Positions 21,010 through 30,483 of a stretch of 64,000 bases of DNA are shown here, one piece after another. Source of the DNA: Francisella halioticida (GTDB lineage: Bacteria > Pseudomonadota > Gammaproteobacteria > Francisellales > Francisellaceae); contig NZ_CP022132.1 in assembly GCF_002211785.1 (NCBI RefSeq), forward strand, positions 930,001-994,000, in the 5' to 3' direction. The position numbers were made by a program, and so were the translations under genes. Positions within the stretch are counted from its first letter, which is position 1. Every line of letters starts with the position of its first letter. The notes beneath the pieces are model-generated. The model was not told where the DNA came from. It did not search any database and saw nothing but the letters and a program-made list of their open reading frames with translations.

Positions 21010-22470
21010 ATGTTAAGAATTACTCAAGAAGCAATAACTTTTGATGATGTGTTGCTTTCACCTAGATATTCAAATGTTTTACCTCATCAGGTTGATTTGA
21101 AAACAAATATAACTAGAGATATTAAACTAAATATCCCTCTAGTATCAGCAGCAATGGATACTGTTACAGAGTCTCGTCTGGCTATTTCTATAGCTCAAGA
21201 AGGAGGAATTGGTATTATTCATAAAAATATGTCTATAGAAGCCCAAGCTCAGGAGGTTAAGAAAGTAAAAAGATTTGAGAATGGTATGGTAATAGATCCT
21301 ATTACAGTTAAGCCAGAAAGCTCAATCAAAGAAATAATGCAATTAGCAAGAGAGCATAACTTTTCTGGATTTCCAGTTGTAGATCAAAATAATCATACAA
21401 TAGGCATTGTTACAAGACGTGACTTTAGATTTGCTAAAGATTTAGATGAGCCAGTAAGTTCCATAATGACTCCTAGGGAGAAACTTGTTACAGTTTCAGA
21501 AGATGCATCACAAGGGTCTATTAAAAAAAGTTTGCATAAGCACAAAATTGAAAAACTTTTAGTTGTAAATGATTTGGGTGAATTAGTTGGATTAATAACA
21601 ACAAAAGACATTGAAAGATCACAAAACAAACCTAATGCCTGTAAGGACTCTTTAGGTCGCCTAAGAGTTGGTGCTGCTGTGGGTACTGCTTCTGACACTA
21701 GAGAGCGTGTTGCCGCCCTAGCTTCCGAAGGAATTGATATTGTAGTTGTTGATACTGCTCATGGACATTCACAGGGTGTACTTTATATGGTTAAATGGGT
21801 TAAACAAACATATCCAGATATACAGGTGATAGGTGGTAATATAGCGACAGCAGAAGCAGCCAAAGATTTAGTCGAAGTTGGGGCAGATGCGGTTAAAGTT
21901 GGTATAGGGCCTGGTTCTATATGTACTACAAGGATTATTGCAGGTGTTGGAGTGCCACAGATCTCAGCAATATCTAATGTTGCAGAAGCTTTAGAAGGTA
22001 CAGGAGTTCCGGTTATTGCGGATGGTGGAATTAGATTCTCCGGTGATATTGCAAAAGCTATTGTTGCTGGAGCATCTGTTGTTATGGTTGGTGGACTTTT
22101 TGCTGGTACAGAAGAGTCTCCTGGAGAGGTAGAACTTTTCAAAGGTCGCTCTTATAAATCATATCGTGGCATGGGATCTCTTGCTGCTATGGAGCAAGGA
22201 TCTTCAGATAGATACTTTCAAAGTAATACTGATGCTAAAAAATTTGTTCCAGAAGGTGTAGAAGGAAGAGTACCTTATAAAGGTTTACTCTCTGCAGTTA
22301 TTCACCAACTGGTTGGCGGGTTAAAGTCTAGTATGGGTTATACTGGATCAAAAGATATTCAAACTATGCGCGCAGAGCCAACATTTGTGCAAATTACTGG
22401 TGCTGGATTTAATGAATCTCACGTTCATAATGTCACAATTACAAAAGAGCCACCAAATTATCAATCTTAA
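21010..22470 (+). CDS. guaB: Inosine-5'-monophosphate dehydrogenase
   Basis: Oxidises IMP to XMP, the committed step of GMP synthesis, using NAD+. 486 residues: an N-terminal barrel start [12 protein letters not shown], then a pair of CBS domains (about residues 95-205) and the rest of the barrel. The catalytic loop GPGSICTTR holds Cys305, and the active-site flap follows [10 protein letters not shown]. The ribosome site is ACGGAG 5 bases before the ATG. No guaA follows; the next feature is IS-A copy 2. Confidence 0.98.
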   Translation: MLRITQEAITFDDVLLSPRYSNVLPHQVDLKTNITRDIKLNIPLVSAAMDTVTESRLAISIAQEGGIGIIHKNMSIEAQAQEVKKVKRFENGMVIDPITVKPESSIKEIMQLAREHNFSGFPVVDQNNHTIGIVTRRDFRFAKDLDEPVSSIMTPREKLVTVSEDASQGSIKKSLHKHKIEKLLVVNDLGELVGLITTKDIERSQNKPNACKDSLGRLRVGAAVGTASDTRERVAALASEGIDIVVVDTAHGHSQGVLYMVKWVKQTYPDIQVIGGNIATAEAAKDLVEVGADAVKVGIGPGSICTTRIIAGVGVPQISAISNVAEALEGTGVPVIADGGIRFSGDIAKAIVAGASVVMVGGLFAGTEESPGEVELFKGRSYKSYRGMGSLAAMEQGSSDRYFQSNTDAKKFVPEGVEGRVPYKGLLSAVIHQLVGGLKSSMGYTGSKDIQTMRAEPTFVQITGAGFNESHVHNVTITKEPPNYQS

Positions 22471-22678
22471 AATTCTTTTTTTTAAGTTTAAGAACTTATC
22501 TTTTGACTTTAATTTTGAGAAATTGATAAATATATATAGTTAGTTTTCTTTGAGTATTTATTATAGTTTTCTATAGAACCTACTCTTAAAGAATTAAATT
22601 TAATAGAAAATAAACATGTTCAAGGTATGTATTGCAAAAGGTAATGATATTGCTATACATCGAGATAGCTTATTAAAA
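22471..22678. other. Intergenic region after guaB with a small interrupted reading frame
   Basis: This 208-bp AT-rich stretch contains a short frame from an ATG at 22616 (MFKVCIAKGNDIAIHRDSLLK) that runs into IS-A copy 2. Removing the IS and one AAA duplication extends it only to about 27 residues (LIYNKI, then stop). No good ribosome site precedes it. It may be a decayed gene end or chance. Confidence 0.3.
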
Positions 22679-23979
22679 TATAATGTCCCCAGAAAAAGCT
22701 ACTGATTTTAGAAAGATTTTTATTCCTAGATGTTAAATTTAACTAGATAAATTAGGAAATAGATAAATGAGTAAAAAAAGAGTAACGTATACAGCTGATT
22801 TTAAAGCTAAAGTAATTATATAATTGCTAGAAGGCGATATGACAGTTAATGAGATAGCAAGTAAGTATGATTTACTTCCTAAAAACGTGCATAATTGGAA
22901 GCAGCAATTTTTATCTAATGCTTGCTTAGCATTTGATAAAAGCTCTGTTGTTAAGGAGTATAAGCAGGAAATAGATGAGCTTAGAAAAGATAAAGATGCA
23001 ACAAGTAAAAAACTAGTCGAGGTAATAGTAGAGAGGGATTTTTTAATGGGAAAGCTAAAAAGCTTGGTATCATCAAATGATAGAGTAAACTCTGTAGATA
23101 CTAAGCTAGAATTATCTTTAAATAATCAGCTTAAACTATTATCTGTATCTAAGAGTGTTACTATTATACACCAATATCAAAATTTAGTAGTAATGATGAT
23201 ATTAAACTATTAAATGCAATAGATTTGATACATACTAAACATCCATATTATGGTACGAGAAGTCTAGTAAAGTTGCTAAATAGATTAGGATTTCTAGTTG
23301 GAAGGAAGCTAATCAAAAGTGCTATGGAATTCATGGGTATTAAGGCATTGTATCCTAAAAAAAAGACAACTGTCATTAATAAGCAACACAAGAAATATCC
23401 ATACTTACTTAATGTATTTAAAAATGAGACGAATCAGGTTGTTATAGATAAAGCTAATAAGGTATGGAGTGCTGATATCACGTAGAATGTGGGTATGCAT
23501 ATTTAGTAGCCATAATAGATTGGCATAGCAAGAAAACACTAGCTTGGAAGATTTCTAATACTATGGATACACATCTAACAACTAGTGTGTTAAAAGAAGC
23601 GTTATTTAAATATGGTAAACCTGATATCTTTAACTCTGATCAAGGAACTCAATATACAGCAAAAGAGCATATTAAAATATTATCTGATAATAAAATAAAT
23701 ATATCTATGGATGCTAAAGGAAGATCTATAGATAATATTGCAATTGAGAGATTTTGGAGAACACTGAAATATGAAAATGTTTATCCGGCATCATATATAA
23801 CTATGAAAGAGGCTAAAGTAGGTATCAAAGAATATATTGATATTTACAACAATGAAAGACTACATTCTAGTATTGGATATATGACTCCTGATGAAGTATA
23901 TTCTGGTATTTTAGATGCTGCATAAAAGCAAGGAATAAAAATATTTTATAAAGTGGTATTGAATAACAGGGACAGTTTA
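22679..23979 (+). mobile_element. IS-A copy 2, degenerate (1301 bp)
   Basis: It has the same termini as the other copies (TATAATGTCCC, GGGACAGTTTA), flanked by AAA on both sides, consistent with a 3-bp duplication though low in complexity. It is 11 bp shorter than the 1312-bp copies. That equals the sum of the one-base and ten-base deletions seen in its transposase gene. Confidence 0.93.
22767..23925 (+). pseudogene. IS-A copy 2 transposase, three disabling changes
   Basis: Compared with the intact copies, a GAA codon has become TAA at 22821-22823. One G is lost in the GTGTAC run near 23158, which shifts the frame. Ten bases are lost just after 23483, removing the residues that follow WSADIT. 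The remaining pieces are otherwise nearly identical to the intact transposase. Fixed and non-autonomous, though its ends could still be mobilised by another copy. Confidence 0.93.
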
Positions 23980-24062
23980 AAACTAATATATAATAAAATA
24001 TGATGAATTTATAGTATTATACCTTGTTAGCTTCAATATCCTAAAGTATATATAAAAATATA

Positions 24063-24943
24063 CTACTTATTAAATCTTATAACACCAATAATTCCTAATG
24101 CCATTATTATAGCTCCAATGATAAAAGGCAGTCCAATAGGCGTTAATTTTAGGAACCAGTCCATAATAGCTGAAAAAACTACTGAAAATAACATAATAGG
24201 AGATACTATCCTTATTTGTATTAATTTGAGTGAGTATGTAAGACTAAATTGATATATTAATCCAGTAAGTGCCATTAATAGAGCCATGATAAGTTCATAT
24301 GAAGTTAACTCCTTAATTGAGGATATTCCAACAGTTAAACCTAAAACTGCGGTAAATAAAAAATAATAAAACATTATTTACTTAGGTTTATTTTGTTTAC
24401 CAACCAATCTTAATAATGTGCTAGCAAGGGAGGAAAAGAATCCGGAAAATATCCCTATAATGTATGCCCATATATTATAGCTGGATGACGTTGGATGAAT
24501 TATAATCAAGAATCCGATAAAACTAAATATTATAGATATTAATACATACTTGTTTGTTTTTACTCCAGTTAAAAATAGATGATAATAGGAGTGAATAACG
24601 GCGCTGTATTAAGCAGCAGCATAGAGTTCGCTAGTGGTAAATAGTTTAGTGCAAAAAGAAATAGAAACATTGATATAAATCCGGCGAGAGATCTTATAAA
24701 AATTATATGTACTTTTTTTGCCTTGAAGCTAAAATCTTTTTTTAAAAACATAAATGGAGAGAGCATTATAATTCCAAAAATGAATCTATATGCAATAATT
24801 AGGCTATTTGATATACCACTATCTTGAACAAGAGTTGTAAAGTATCCCATAAGTGCTAAAAACAATGCACTAATTAGTGCTAATGAACAGCCTAACAATA
24901 TATTATCTTCTTTAAATAGAAAGCCCATAAAACTTTTATCCAA
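24063..24943 (-). pseudogene. EamA/DMT-family membrane exporter, frameshifted and with an internal stop
   Basis: Three pieces rebuild a ten-segment drug/metabolite transporter. From 24943 (TTG) or 24928 (ATG) it reads MGFLFKEDNILLGCSLALISALFLAL to NTAPLFTPIIIY. A one-base loss near 24580 shifts the frame. It continues HLFLTGVKTNKYVLISIIFSF to VGKQNKPK, then a TAA at 24378-24380, then MFYYFLFTAVLGLTVGISS to the end at 24063. Both EamA repeats are recognisable. Substrate unknown. The gene cannot make a full protein. Confidence 0.85.
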
Positions 24944-25328
24944 ATTCTTAAAAGTAGAGTTTTTACATGATTACAATTATATAGATACCCACGGGCAAAT
25001 CCGTGGTACTTATGCCGGCAAAGCCACTACAAAAATTGTAATGCAAGATTAGGAAAGTTCATTCATCCACGCGTAAACTCATGATGTTCTGTCTTCGACT
25101 AATACTATTTAGTATATAGGGTTTTTGATGTTCTAAATAAGTTTCTTATATACAGATATACCCTATCATGAAATCTTGCTGTGAATCAATATTGATTTTG
25201 CTGATCTATTCGATCAATTTAGAATAATTTATAATTTCTTTGGCTAATCTGACAAAAAATACCTATAACTAATTATTTAGATAAAGTAAAATAATTAACA
25301 ATACATAATATTAAAAAAACAAATTTCT
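24944..25328. other. 385-bp intergenic region with two inverted-repeat structures
   Basis: A 9-bp perfect outer stem (24970-24978 with 25034-25042) encloses a hairpin of CCACGG/CCGTGG (24989-24994, 25001-25006) and a small GGC-AAA-GCC hairpin (25017-25025). About 80 bp further, ATAGGGT (25116-25122) pairs with ACCCTAT (25160-25166). GC-rich stems are unusual in this AT-rich DNA. They could be the end of a lost IS200/IS605-type element, a small RNA or a regulatory site; the sequence does not decide. The rest is upstream sequence of ygfB without a clear ribosome site. Confidence 0.5.
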
Positions 25329-25865
25329 ATGAAAAATGAAAAACCTAATTTTGAAGATGTTAAAGAGGCCTTAAAAGTAATGCAGGCTTTGAGCTCAGCT
25401 TCTGAGGCTCATGGTTTGCTTTGTGCATTGTTTAGTTTTGGAGCAGAGGTTAAATTTACTGCATGGTCTGACTCTTTGATGACAAAAACTATTGAAGAGG
25501 GAGACTTGGTTTCAGCTTCAGCATTAAAAACTATGAAAAAGTTATATGACTATACTAAATCTCAGTTTGATGAGAAGGGTTTAAGTTTTGATTTATTCAT
25601 TCCTGAAGACAATGAGTTATTAAGCTATAGAGCAGAGGCTCTTACTTACTGGATAAAAGGCTTCTTATCTGGAGTTGGTTTATTTGGTTTAGATTTTGAG
25701 AACTCAAAAGCTAAAGAAGTCAAAGAAGCTATACATGATCTAATGCAAATATCATATATGGATTATGATTCCTTAGAGCAAGATGAAAGTTGTGAAGATG
25801 ATTTTATGGAATTACTTGAGTATACAAAAGTTGCTGTCCTACTTATCGATAGCGAAAAAGTTTGA
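25329..25865 (+). CDS. ygfB: YgfB/UPF0149 family protein
   Basis: A 178-residue acidic cytoplasmic protein. The family pattern is visible in SSASEAHGLLCALFSFGAE at the N terminus and in EALTYWIKGFLSGVGLFGLD and EAIHDLMQISYMD in the second half. The molecular role is not well defined; in several gammaproteobacteria it heads the pepP-ubiH-ubiI cluster. Here it is directly followed by ubiH without pepP. Confidence 0.88.
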   Translation: MKNEKPNFEDVKEALKVMQALSSASEAHGLLCALFSFGAEVKFTAWSDSLMTKTIEEGDLVSASALKTMKKLYDYTKSQFDEKGLSFDLFIPEDNELLSYRAEALTYWIKGFLSGVGLFGLDFENSKAKEVKEAIHDLMQISYMDYDSLEQDESCEDDFMELLEYTKVAVLLIDSEKV

Positions 25866-25873
25866 GATTTAAA

Positions 25874-27085
25874 ATGAATACTAAATACGATATTGCAATA
25901 GTCGGTGGAGGTATAGTAGGTTTACTAGCGTCCCTAGCACTTGCAAAAACTGGTTGTAAGATTATCCATATCGAAAAAGATCAGCTACAGGTTAAAAATG
26001 ATAATAGAAGTATTGCAGTATCTTATTCATCAATAGCATTTTTAAATACTCTTGGTTTGTGGGATAAGGTTGCGAGCACTACACAGGCCATTAAAAAAGT
26101 TCATATTTCAGATAAAGGTAGGTATGGAAGAGCTGAGATTTTTTCCAAAGATGAGAATTTACCATTTTTAGGGGCTATTGCTCCGATGCAAGAGCTTTTG
26201 GCTATAGCATTACAGGAGGTATCAGCTAATTCTAATATTATAAAATCTTTTGAAACAAATGTTATCGATTTACAAAAAGAAAATGAGAAATACTCTCTAG
26301 TTGTCAAGCAACAAAGCAGAAAAAGAACTATAAAAGCAAAGCTAATTATCGCTTGTGATGGTGCAAACTCAAGTATGCGTAAAATGCTCAATGTAGATGC
26401 TCAAATCAGTGATTATAAACAAGATGCGATTGTCTTTGATGCTCAAACTGATTTAGATAATGAAAATACTGCTTTTGAAAGGTTTATGACTGATGGAGTA
26501 CTTGCGATGCTTCCTAAGTCAAGAACTACTATGGGGTGTGTTTTGACTGTTGATCGAGAAGATTCAAAAGCAAAACTAGATCTAGATGAAAAAGAGTTTC
26601 AAGAGCTAGTTCAAGATAGATTTGGCTATAGATTAGGACAAATTAAAGTCGCTACAAAACCTATAGTTTTCTCTTTATATCTTATTCAATCAAATGAGGT
26701 ATATAAAAATAATGTATTGTTTTTTGGCAATGCATTACATTTCTTACATCCAGTATCTGGTCAAGGTATGAATCTAAGTATTAGAGATATCGGATTTTTG
26801 CATGATTTAATTGCTAAAAGTAATTTTTCTCCAGATTCTGTTAGTCGTGTTTTAGCCGAGTTCGAGAAAGTTAGAAAGCCTGATCATGATAGAACAATTA
26901 ATATAACACATGGTTTTGTGAAATGGTTTGTCTCAAATGATCGTAAGCTGGTTACGAGTAGGAATGTAGGGTTACATCTGTTACAAAGAAGTAAATTAGT
27001 AAAGAAAGCTTTATCAAGAATAATGATGGGAAAACTTACAAAGAGTTCAACTTTGATGAGGAATGTGATTGAAGATGAGCATTAA
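25874..27085 (+). CDS. ubiH: UbiH-type FAD-dependent ubiquinone hydroxylase
   Basis: A flavoprotein monooxygenase of the UbiH/UbiF/COQ6 family that hydroxylates the aromatic ring during ubiquinone synthesis. From the ATG at 25874 it starts MNTKYDIAIVGGGIVGLLAS, the Rossmann GXGXXG FAD site. It carries the second family motif around IACDGANSSMRK (near residue 160) and the late FAD motif LFFGNALHFLHPVSGQGMNLSIRD. A TTG at 25862 would add four residues. Which ring position it modifies cannot be told from sequence; the name follows gene order. Confidence 0.88.
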   Translation: MNTKYDIAIVGGGIVGLLASLALAKTGCKIIHIEKDQLQVKNDNRSIAVSYSSIAFLNTLGLWDKVASTTQAIKKVHISDKGRYGRAEIFSKDENLPFLGAIAPMQELLAIALQEVSANSNIIKSFETNVIDLQKENEKYSLVVKQQSRKRTIKAKLIIACDGANSSMRKMLNVDAQISDYKQDAIVFDAQTDLDNENTAFERFMTDGVLAMLPKSRTTMGCVLTVDREDSKAKLDLDEKEFQELVQDRFGYRLGQIKVATKPIVFSLYLIQSNEVYKNNVLFFGNALHFLHPVSGQGMNLSIRDIGFLHDLIAKSNFSPDSVSRVLAEFEKVRKPDHDRTINITHGFVKWFVSNDRKLVTSRNVGLHLLQRSKLVKKALSRIMMGKLTKSSTLMRNVIEDEH

Positions 27086-28259
27086 AACTATTCAAAAAGA
27101 TGTTGTGATTGTTGGTGGTGGTATGGTTGGGCTTAGCTTAGCTTTAGCATTACACCAAAATGGCTTACAAGTTACTATTATTGAAGTGAGAGATATTAAT
27201 CAAAAGCCTTTAGGTTCAACAAATAGAGTAGAAACAAGAGTCAGTGCAATTAACCATACTTCAAAGAGGTTATTACAAGAACTAGGTGTTTGGAGTAAGA
27301 TTAGAAATAATCGTATATCACCGTATTATCAAATGCAGGTATGGGATGATTTAATTAGTGAGAGCATTAATATTACAGCAGAGGAAATAGCTGAGTATAG
27401 TTTGGGATGTATTGTTGAAAATGATGTAATAACTCAAGCTCTAATTGAAAGGATTAATGATACTAGTATTGAGATTTTTGCTAATCAAAAAATTGAAAAA
27501 ATTCAAAAAAATGGCAATACTGAGAAAATTGTCTTAGCTGATAAGCTTGTTGAAGCTAGCTTAATAGTTGGTGCTGATGGTGCTAACTCTTTTATTCGTG
27601 ATTATTTCAATTTTGAAACTAAAGTTAAATCATACAAACATACAGCTATAGTTGCTACACTTGAGCTTGAGAAAGAACATCAACAGACGGCATATCAGAG
27701 ATTTTATGATAAGGGCGTATTAGCATTTTTACCATTAGAAAATACCAATAAAGCATCTATAGTTTGGTCTGTAAAAACTGATTATGCTAATTTTTTGATG
27801 AGCTTAGCTGATGATAGGTTTGAGCAAGAGCTAACAAAAGCAATTGATAATACTCTTGGAAATGTAAAACTTTTATCAAAAAGATTTAGCTTTGAACTAA
27901 TTCAGCGTCATGCAAAATCCTATATTCAAGATAATGTTGTGCTAGTTGGTGATGCTGCTCATACTATCCATCCTTTAGCTGGACAAGGCGTGAACATTGG
28001 CTTTAAAGATGTAATAGCTCTTACTAAAATTATAAGTGGAGCTTTTGCAAAAGGGCGTTTAATTGGTCATATTTCAACTCTTGATAAGTACCAGCGCGAA
28101 AGAAGACTTGATAATAAAAAAATGATAGCTCTAATGAAAGGCTTTAAAGAAGTCTTTGCCAGCGAAAATGATTATATTAAAAAAGCTCGTAGGATTGTGT
28201 TTGAGTTTGTTGATAAAAATAGTATCGTTAAAAGTTTGATAGTTAAGCAAGCTTTGTAA
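27075..28259 (+). CDS. ubiI: UbiI/VisC-type FAD-dependent ubiquinone hydroxylase
   Basis: A paralogue of the preceding gene, overlapping it by 11 bp. The ATG at 27075 gives MSIKTIQKDVVIVGGGMVGLSLALAL (FAD site), then VGADGANSFIRDYF and VVLVGDAAHTIHPLAGQGVNIGFKD, which closely match the UbiI/VisC consensus. The TTG at 27069 is a less likely start. The two hydroxylases probably act on different ring carbons of the ubiquinone precursor. The order ygfB-ubiH-ubiI supports the assignment. Confidence 0.9.
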   Translation: MSIKTIQKDVVIVGGGMVGLSLALALHQNGLQVTIIEVRDINQKPLGSTNRVETRVSAINHTSKRLLQELGVWSKIRNNRISPYYQMQVWDDLISESINITAEEIAEYSLGCIVENDVITQALIERINDTSIEIFANQKIEKIQKNGNTEKIVLADKLVEASLIVGADGANSFIRDYFNFETKVKSYKHTAIVATLELEKEHQQTAYQRFYDKGVLAFLPLENTNKASIVWSVKTDYANFLMSLADDRFEQELTKAIDNTLGNVKLLSKRFSFELIQRHAKSYIQDNVVLVGDAAHTIHPLAGQGVNIGFKDVIALTKIISGAFAKGRLIGHISTLDKYQRERRLDNKKMIALMKGFKEVFASENDYIKKARRIVFEFVDKNSIVKSLIVKQAL

Positions 28260-28267
28260 AATAGATT

Positions 28268-28975
28268 CTACTGATCAATCTCTTTTTTTGCTTTCTTTAG
28301 ATCTTCTAAAAATTTTTCATTTCCATTTAAAACAGCGAAATTTATAAGGGCTACTGTTCTTGCTGCTTTAACATCACTCTCCCAATGCGCACCACAATTA
28401 ACTCTACTTTTAGATTTTCTATTTGCTAAGGCAAAGAGCTGCTCAGCAACTTGCGGCTTAAGCTCTGATAGTATCATGGCATAAGTCCATGCTCTAGAAG
28501 AGTGACCAGAAGGATATGAGTAACTTGTTGGATCTTCATTAGAATCACAAGGTTTTCTATTAAAAAATACAAAAGGTCTTACTCTTTTATATTTTTCTTT
28601 AACTGATTGTTTTATGTTAGATACATCAGTGGTTGATTTTCTTAGCAACCTATATATTGCTGGAGTTTTATCTTTGCTAATTTCTTGACCAAAAATTTTA
28701 CTGAAATCAGCAATATGTATGTCTTTATCAGTTGAAGCATCATGGATCGTTGTTTTATAACTATCAGTATTTTTATTCTGGCTAAATACTGTTTCAGATA
28801 TAGCCTTATCGCTTGAAAAAGCTAATGAATCCGTAGTAGGGGGAGAACCTATAATACTATCAATGTTTATAGTTTGATTTTTTGGTATATATCCATTATT
28901 TATATGATTAGAAGCAAAGGAAATTGAAAGTACAATAAATAAAGAAATGGCTACTATAAATATTTTTTTTATCAC
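28268..28975 (-). CDS. PAP2-superfamily (class A-like) acid phosphatase, secreted
   Basis: 235 residues with an N-terminal hydrophobic signal (MIKKIFIVAISLFIVLSISFA), so probably periplasmic. The three PAP2 phosphatase motifs are present: KRVRPF near residue 130, YPSGHSSRAW with the catalytic His near residue 158, and SRVNCGAHWESDV with the second His and the Asp. These enzymes remove phosphate from small substrates or lipids at acidic pH. It is convergent with ubiI. Confidence 0.9.
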   Translation of the reverse strand: MIKKIFIVAISLFIVLSISFASNHINNGYIPKNQTINIDSIIGSPPTTDSLAFSSDKAISETVFSQNKNTDSYKTTIHDASTDKDIHIADFSKIFGQEISKDKTPAIYRLLRKSTTDVSNIKQSVKEKYKRVRPFVFFNRKPCDSNEDPTSYSYPSGHSSRAWTYAMILSELKPQVAEQLFALANRKSKSRVNCGAHWESDVKAARTVALINFAVLNGNEKFLEDLKKAKKEIDQ

Positions 28976-29074
28976 TGCTTTAGTTATTAAATTAGCTGCG
29001 GTCTAATTATACTAACATTTTGAGTATTTAGAAGAAATGCTAAGAAGATAGAAAATTATTATTATTTTTTAGGC

Positions 29075-29129
29075 TTTAGTTATAGTTTCTGGAATAAGTG
29101 TATATTTATTCAACTTCGATGAAATGTTA
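29075..29129 (+). repeat. 55-bp fragment of cls adjoining IS-A copy 3, duplicate of 36300-36354
   Basis: Matches the reverse complement of 36300-36354 at 54 of 55 positions. In both places it directly abuts the right end of an IS-A copy. At 36300 it is the 3' end of the broken cls gene (VIVSGISVYLFNFDEML). Here it stands alone beyond 29075, with no further cls sequence. Confidence 0.9.
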
Positions 29130-30441
29130 TAAACTGTCCCTGTTATTCAATACCACTTTATAAAATATTTTTATTCCTTGCTTTTATGCAGCATCTAAAA
29201 TACCAGAATATACTTCATCAGGAGTCATATATCCAATACTAGAATGTAGTCTTTCATTGTTGTAAATATCAATATATTCTTTGATACCTACTTTAGCCTC
29301 TTTCATAGTTATATATGATGCCGGATAAACATTTTCATATTTCAGTGTTCTCCAAAATCTCTCAATTGCAATATTATCTATAGATCTTCCTTTAGCATCC
29401 ATAGATTTATTTATTTTATTATCAGATAATATTTTAATATGCTCTTTTGCTGTATATTGAGTTCCTTGATCAGAGTTAAAGATATCAGGTTTACCATATT
29501 TAAATAACGCTTCTTTTAACACACTAGTTGTTAGATGTGTATCCATAGTATTAGAAATCTTCCAAGCTAGTATTTTCTTGCTATGCCAATCTATTATGGC
29601 TACTAAATATGCATACCCACATTCTAGTCTAATATACGTGATATCAGCACTCCATACCTTATTAGCTTTATCTATAACAACCTGATTCGTCTCATTTTTA
29701 AATACATTAAGTAAGTATGGATATTTCTTGTCTTGCTTATTAATGACAGTTGTCTTTTTTTTAGGATACAATGCCTTAATACCCATGAATTCCATAGCAC
29801 TTTTGATTAGCTTCCTTCCAACTAGAAATCCTAATCTATTTAGCAACTTTACTAGCCTTCTCGTACCATAATATGGATGTTTAGTATGTATCAAATCTAT
29901 TGCATTTAATAGTTTAATATCATCATTACTACTAAATTTTGATATTGGTGTATAATAGTACACACTCTTAGATACAGATAATAGTTTAAGCTGATTATTT
30001 AAAGATAATTCTAGCTTAGTATCTACAGAGTTTACTCTATCATTTGATGATACCAAGCTTTTTAGCTTTCCCATTAAAAAATCCCTCTCTACTATTACCT
30101 CGACTAGTTTTTTACTTGTTGCATCTTTATCTTTTCTAAGCTCATCTATTTCCTGCTTATACTCCTTAACAATAGAGCTTTTATCAAATGCTAAGCAAGC
30201 ATTAGATAAAAATTGCTGCTTCCAATTATGCACGTTTTTAGAAAGTAAATCATACTTACTTGCTATCTCATTAACTGTCATATCGCCTTCTAGCAATTCT
30301 ATAATTACTTTAGCTTTAAAATCAGCTGTATACGTTACTCTTTTTTTACTCATTTATCTATTTCCTAATTTATCTAGTTAAGATAAACATCTAGGAATAA
30401 AAATCTTTCTAAAATCAGTAGCTTTTTCTGGGGACATTATA
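29130..30441 (-). mobile_element. IS-A copy 3 (1312 bp), intact
   Basis: Full termini, TAAACTGTCCC on the left and GGGACATTATA on the right in plus orientation. It is flanked by TTA at 29127-29129 and 30442-30444, the clearest 3-bp target duplication of this family here. Inverted relative to copy 4, with about 4.5 kb between them. Its left (transposase-5') end lies only 42 bp before the queA start codon. Confidence 0.95.
29184..30353 (-). CDS. IS3-family transposase, single-frame OrfAB (IS-A copy 3)
   Basis: An uninterrupted 389-residue frame, differing from copy 1 at only a few positions (for example LLSKNV for LLPKNV, and NKINKSMD for NKINISMD). All DDE residues and the N-terminal helix-turn-helix are retained, so it is probably functional. 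Confidence 0.95.
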   Translation of the reverse strand: MSKKRVTYTADFKAKVIIELLEGDMTVNEIASKYDLLSKNVHNWKQQFLSNACLAFDKSSIVKEYKQEIDELRKDKDATSKKLVEVIVERDFLMGKLKSLVSSNDRVNSVDTKLELSLNNQLKLLSVSKSVYYYTPISKFSSNDDIKLLNAIDLIHTKHPYYGTRRLVKLLNRLGFLVGRKLIKSAMEFMGIKALYPKKKTTVINKQDKKYPYLLNVFKNETNQVVIDKANKVWSADITYIRLECGYAYLVAIIDWHSKKILAWKISNTMDTHLTTSVLKEALFKYGKPDIFNSDQGTQYTAKEHIKILSDNKINKSMDAKGRSIDNIAIERFWRTLKYENVYPASYITMKEAKVGIKEYIDIYNNERLHSSIGYMTPDEVYSGILDAA

Positions 30442-30483
30442 TTAATATGTAGCTACTTTATTAAAGATATTATTTTTCATAAT

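Noticed and set aside
22484-22497. Hairpin AAGTT-TAAG-AACTT after guaB as a terminator
   Set aside because: Only five AT-rich pairs and no clean U-run directly after it; too weak to support.
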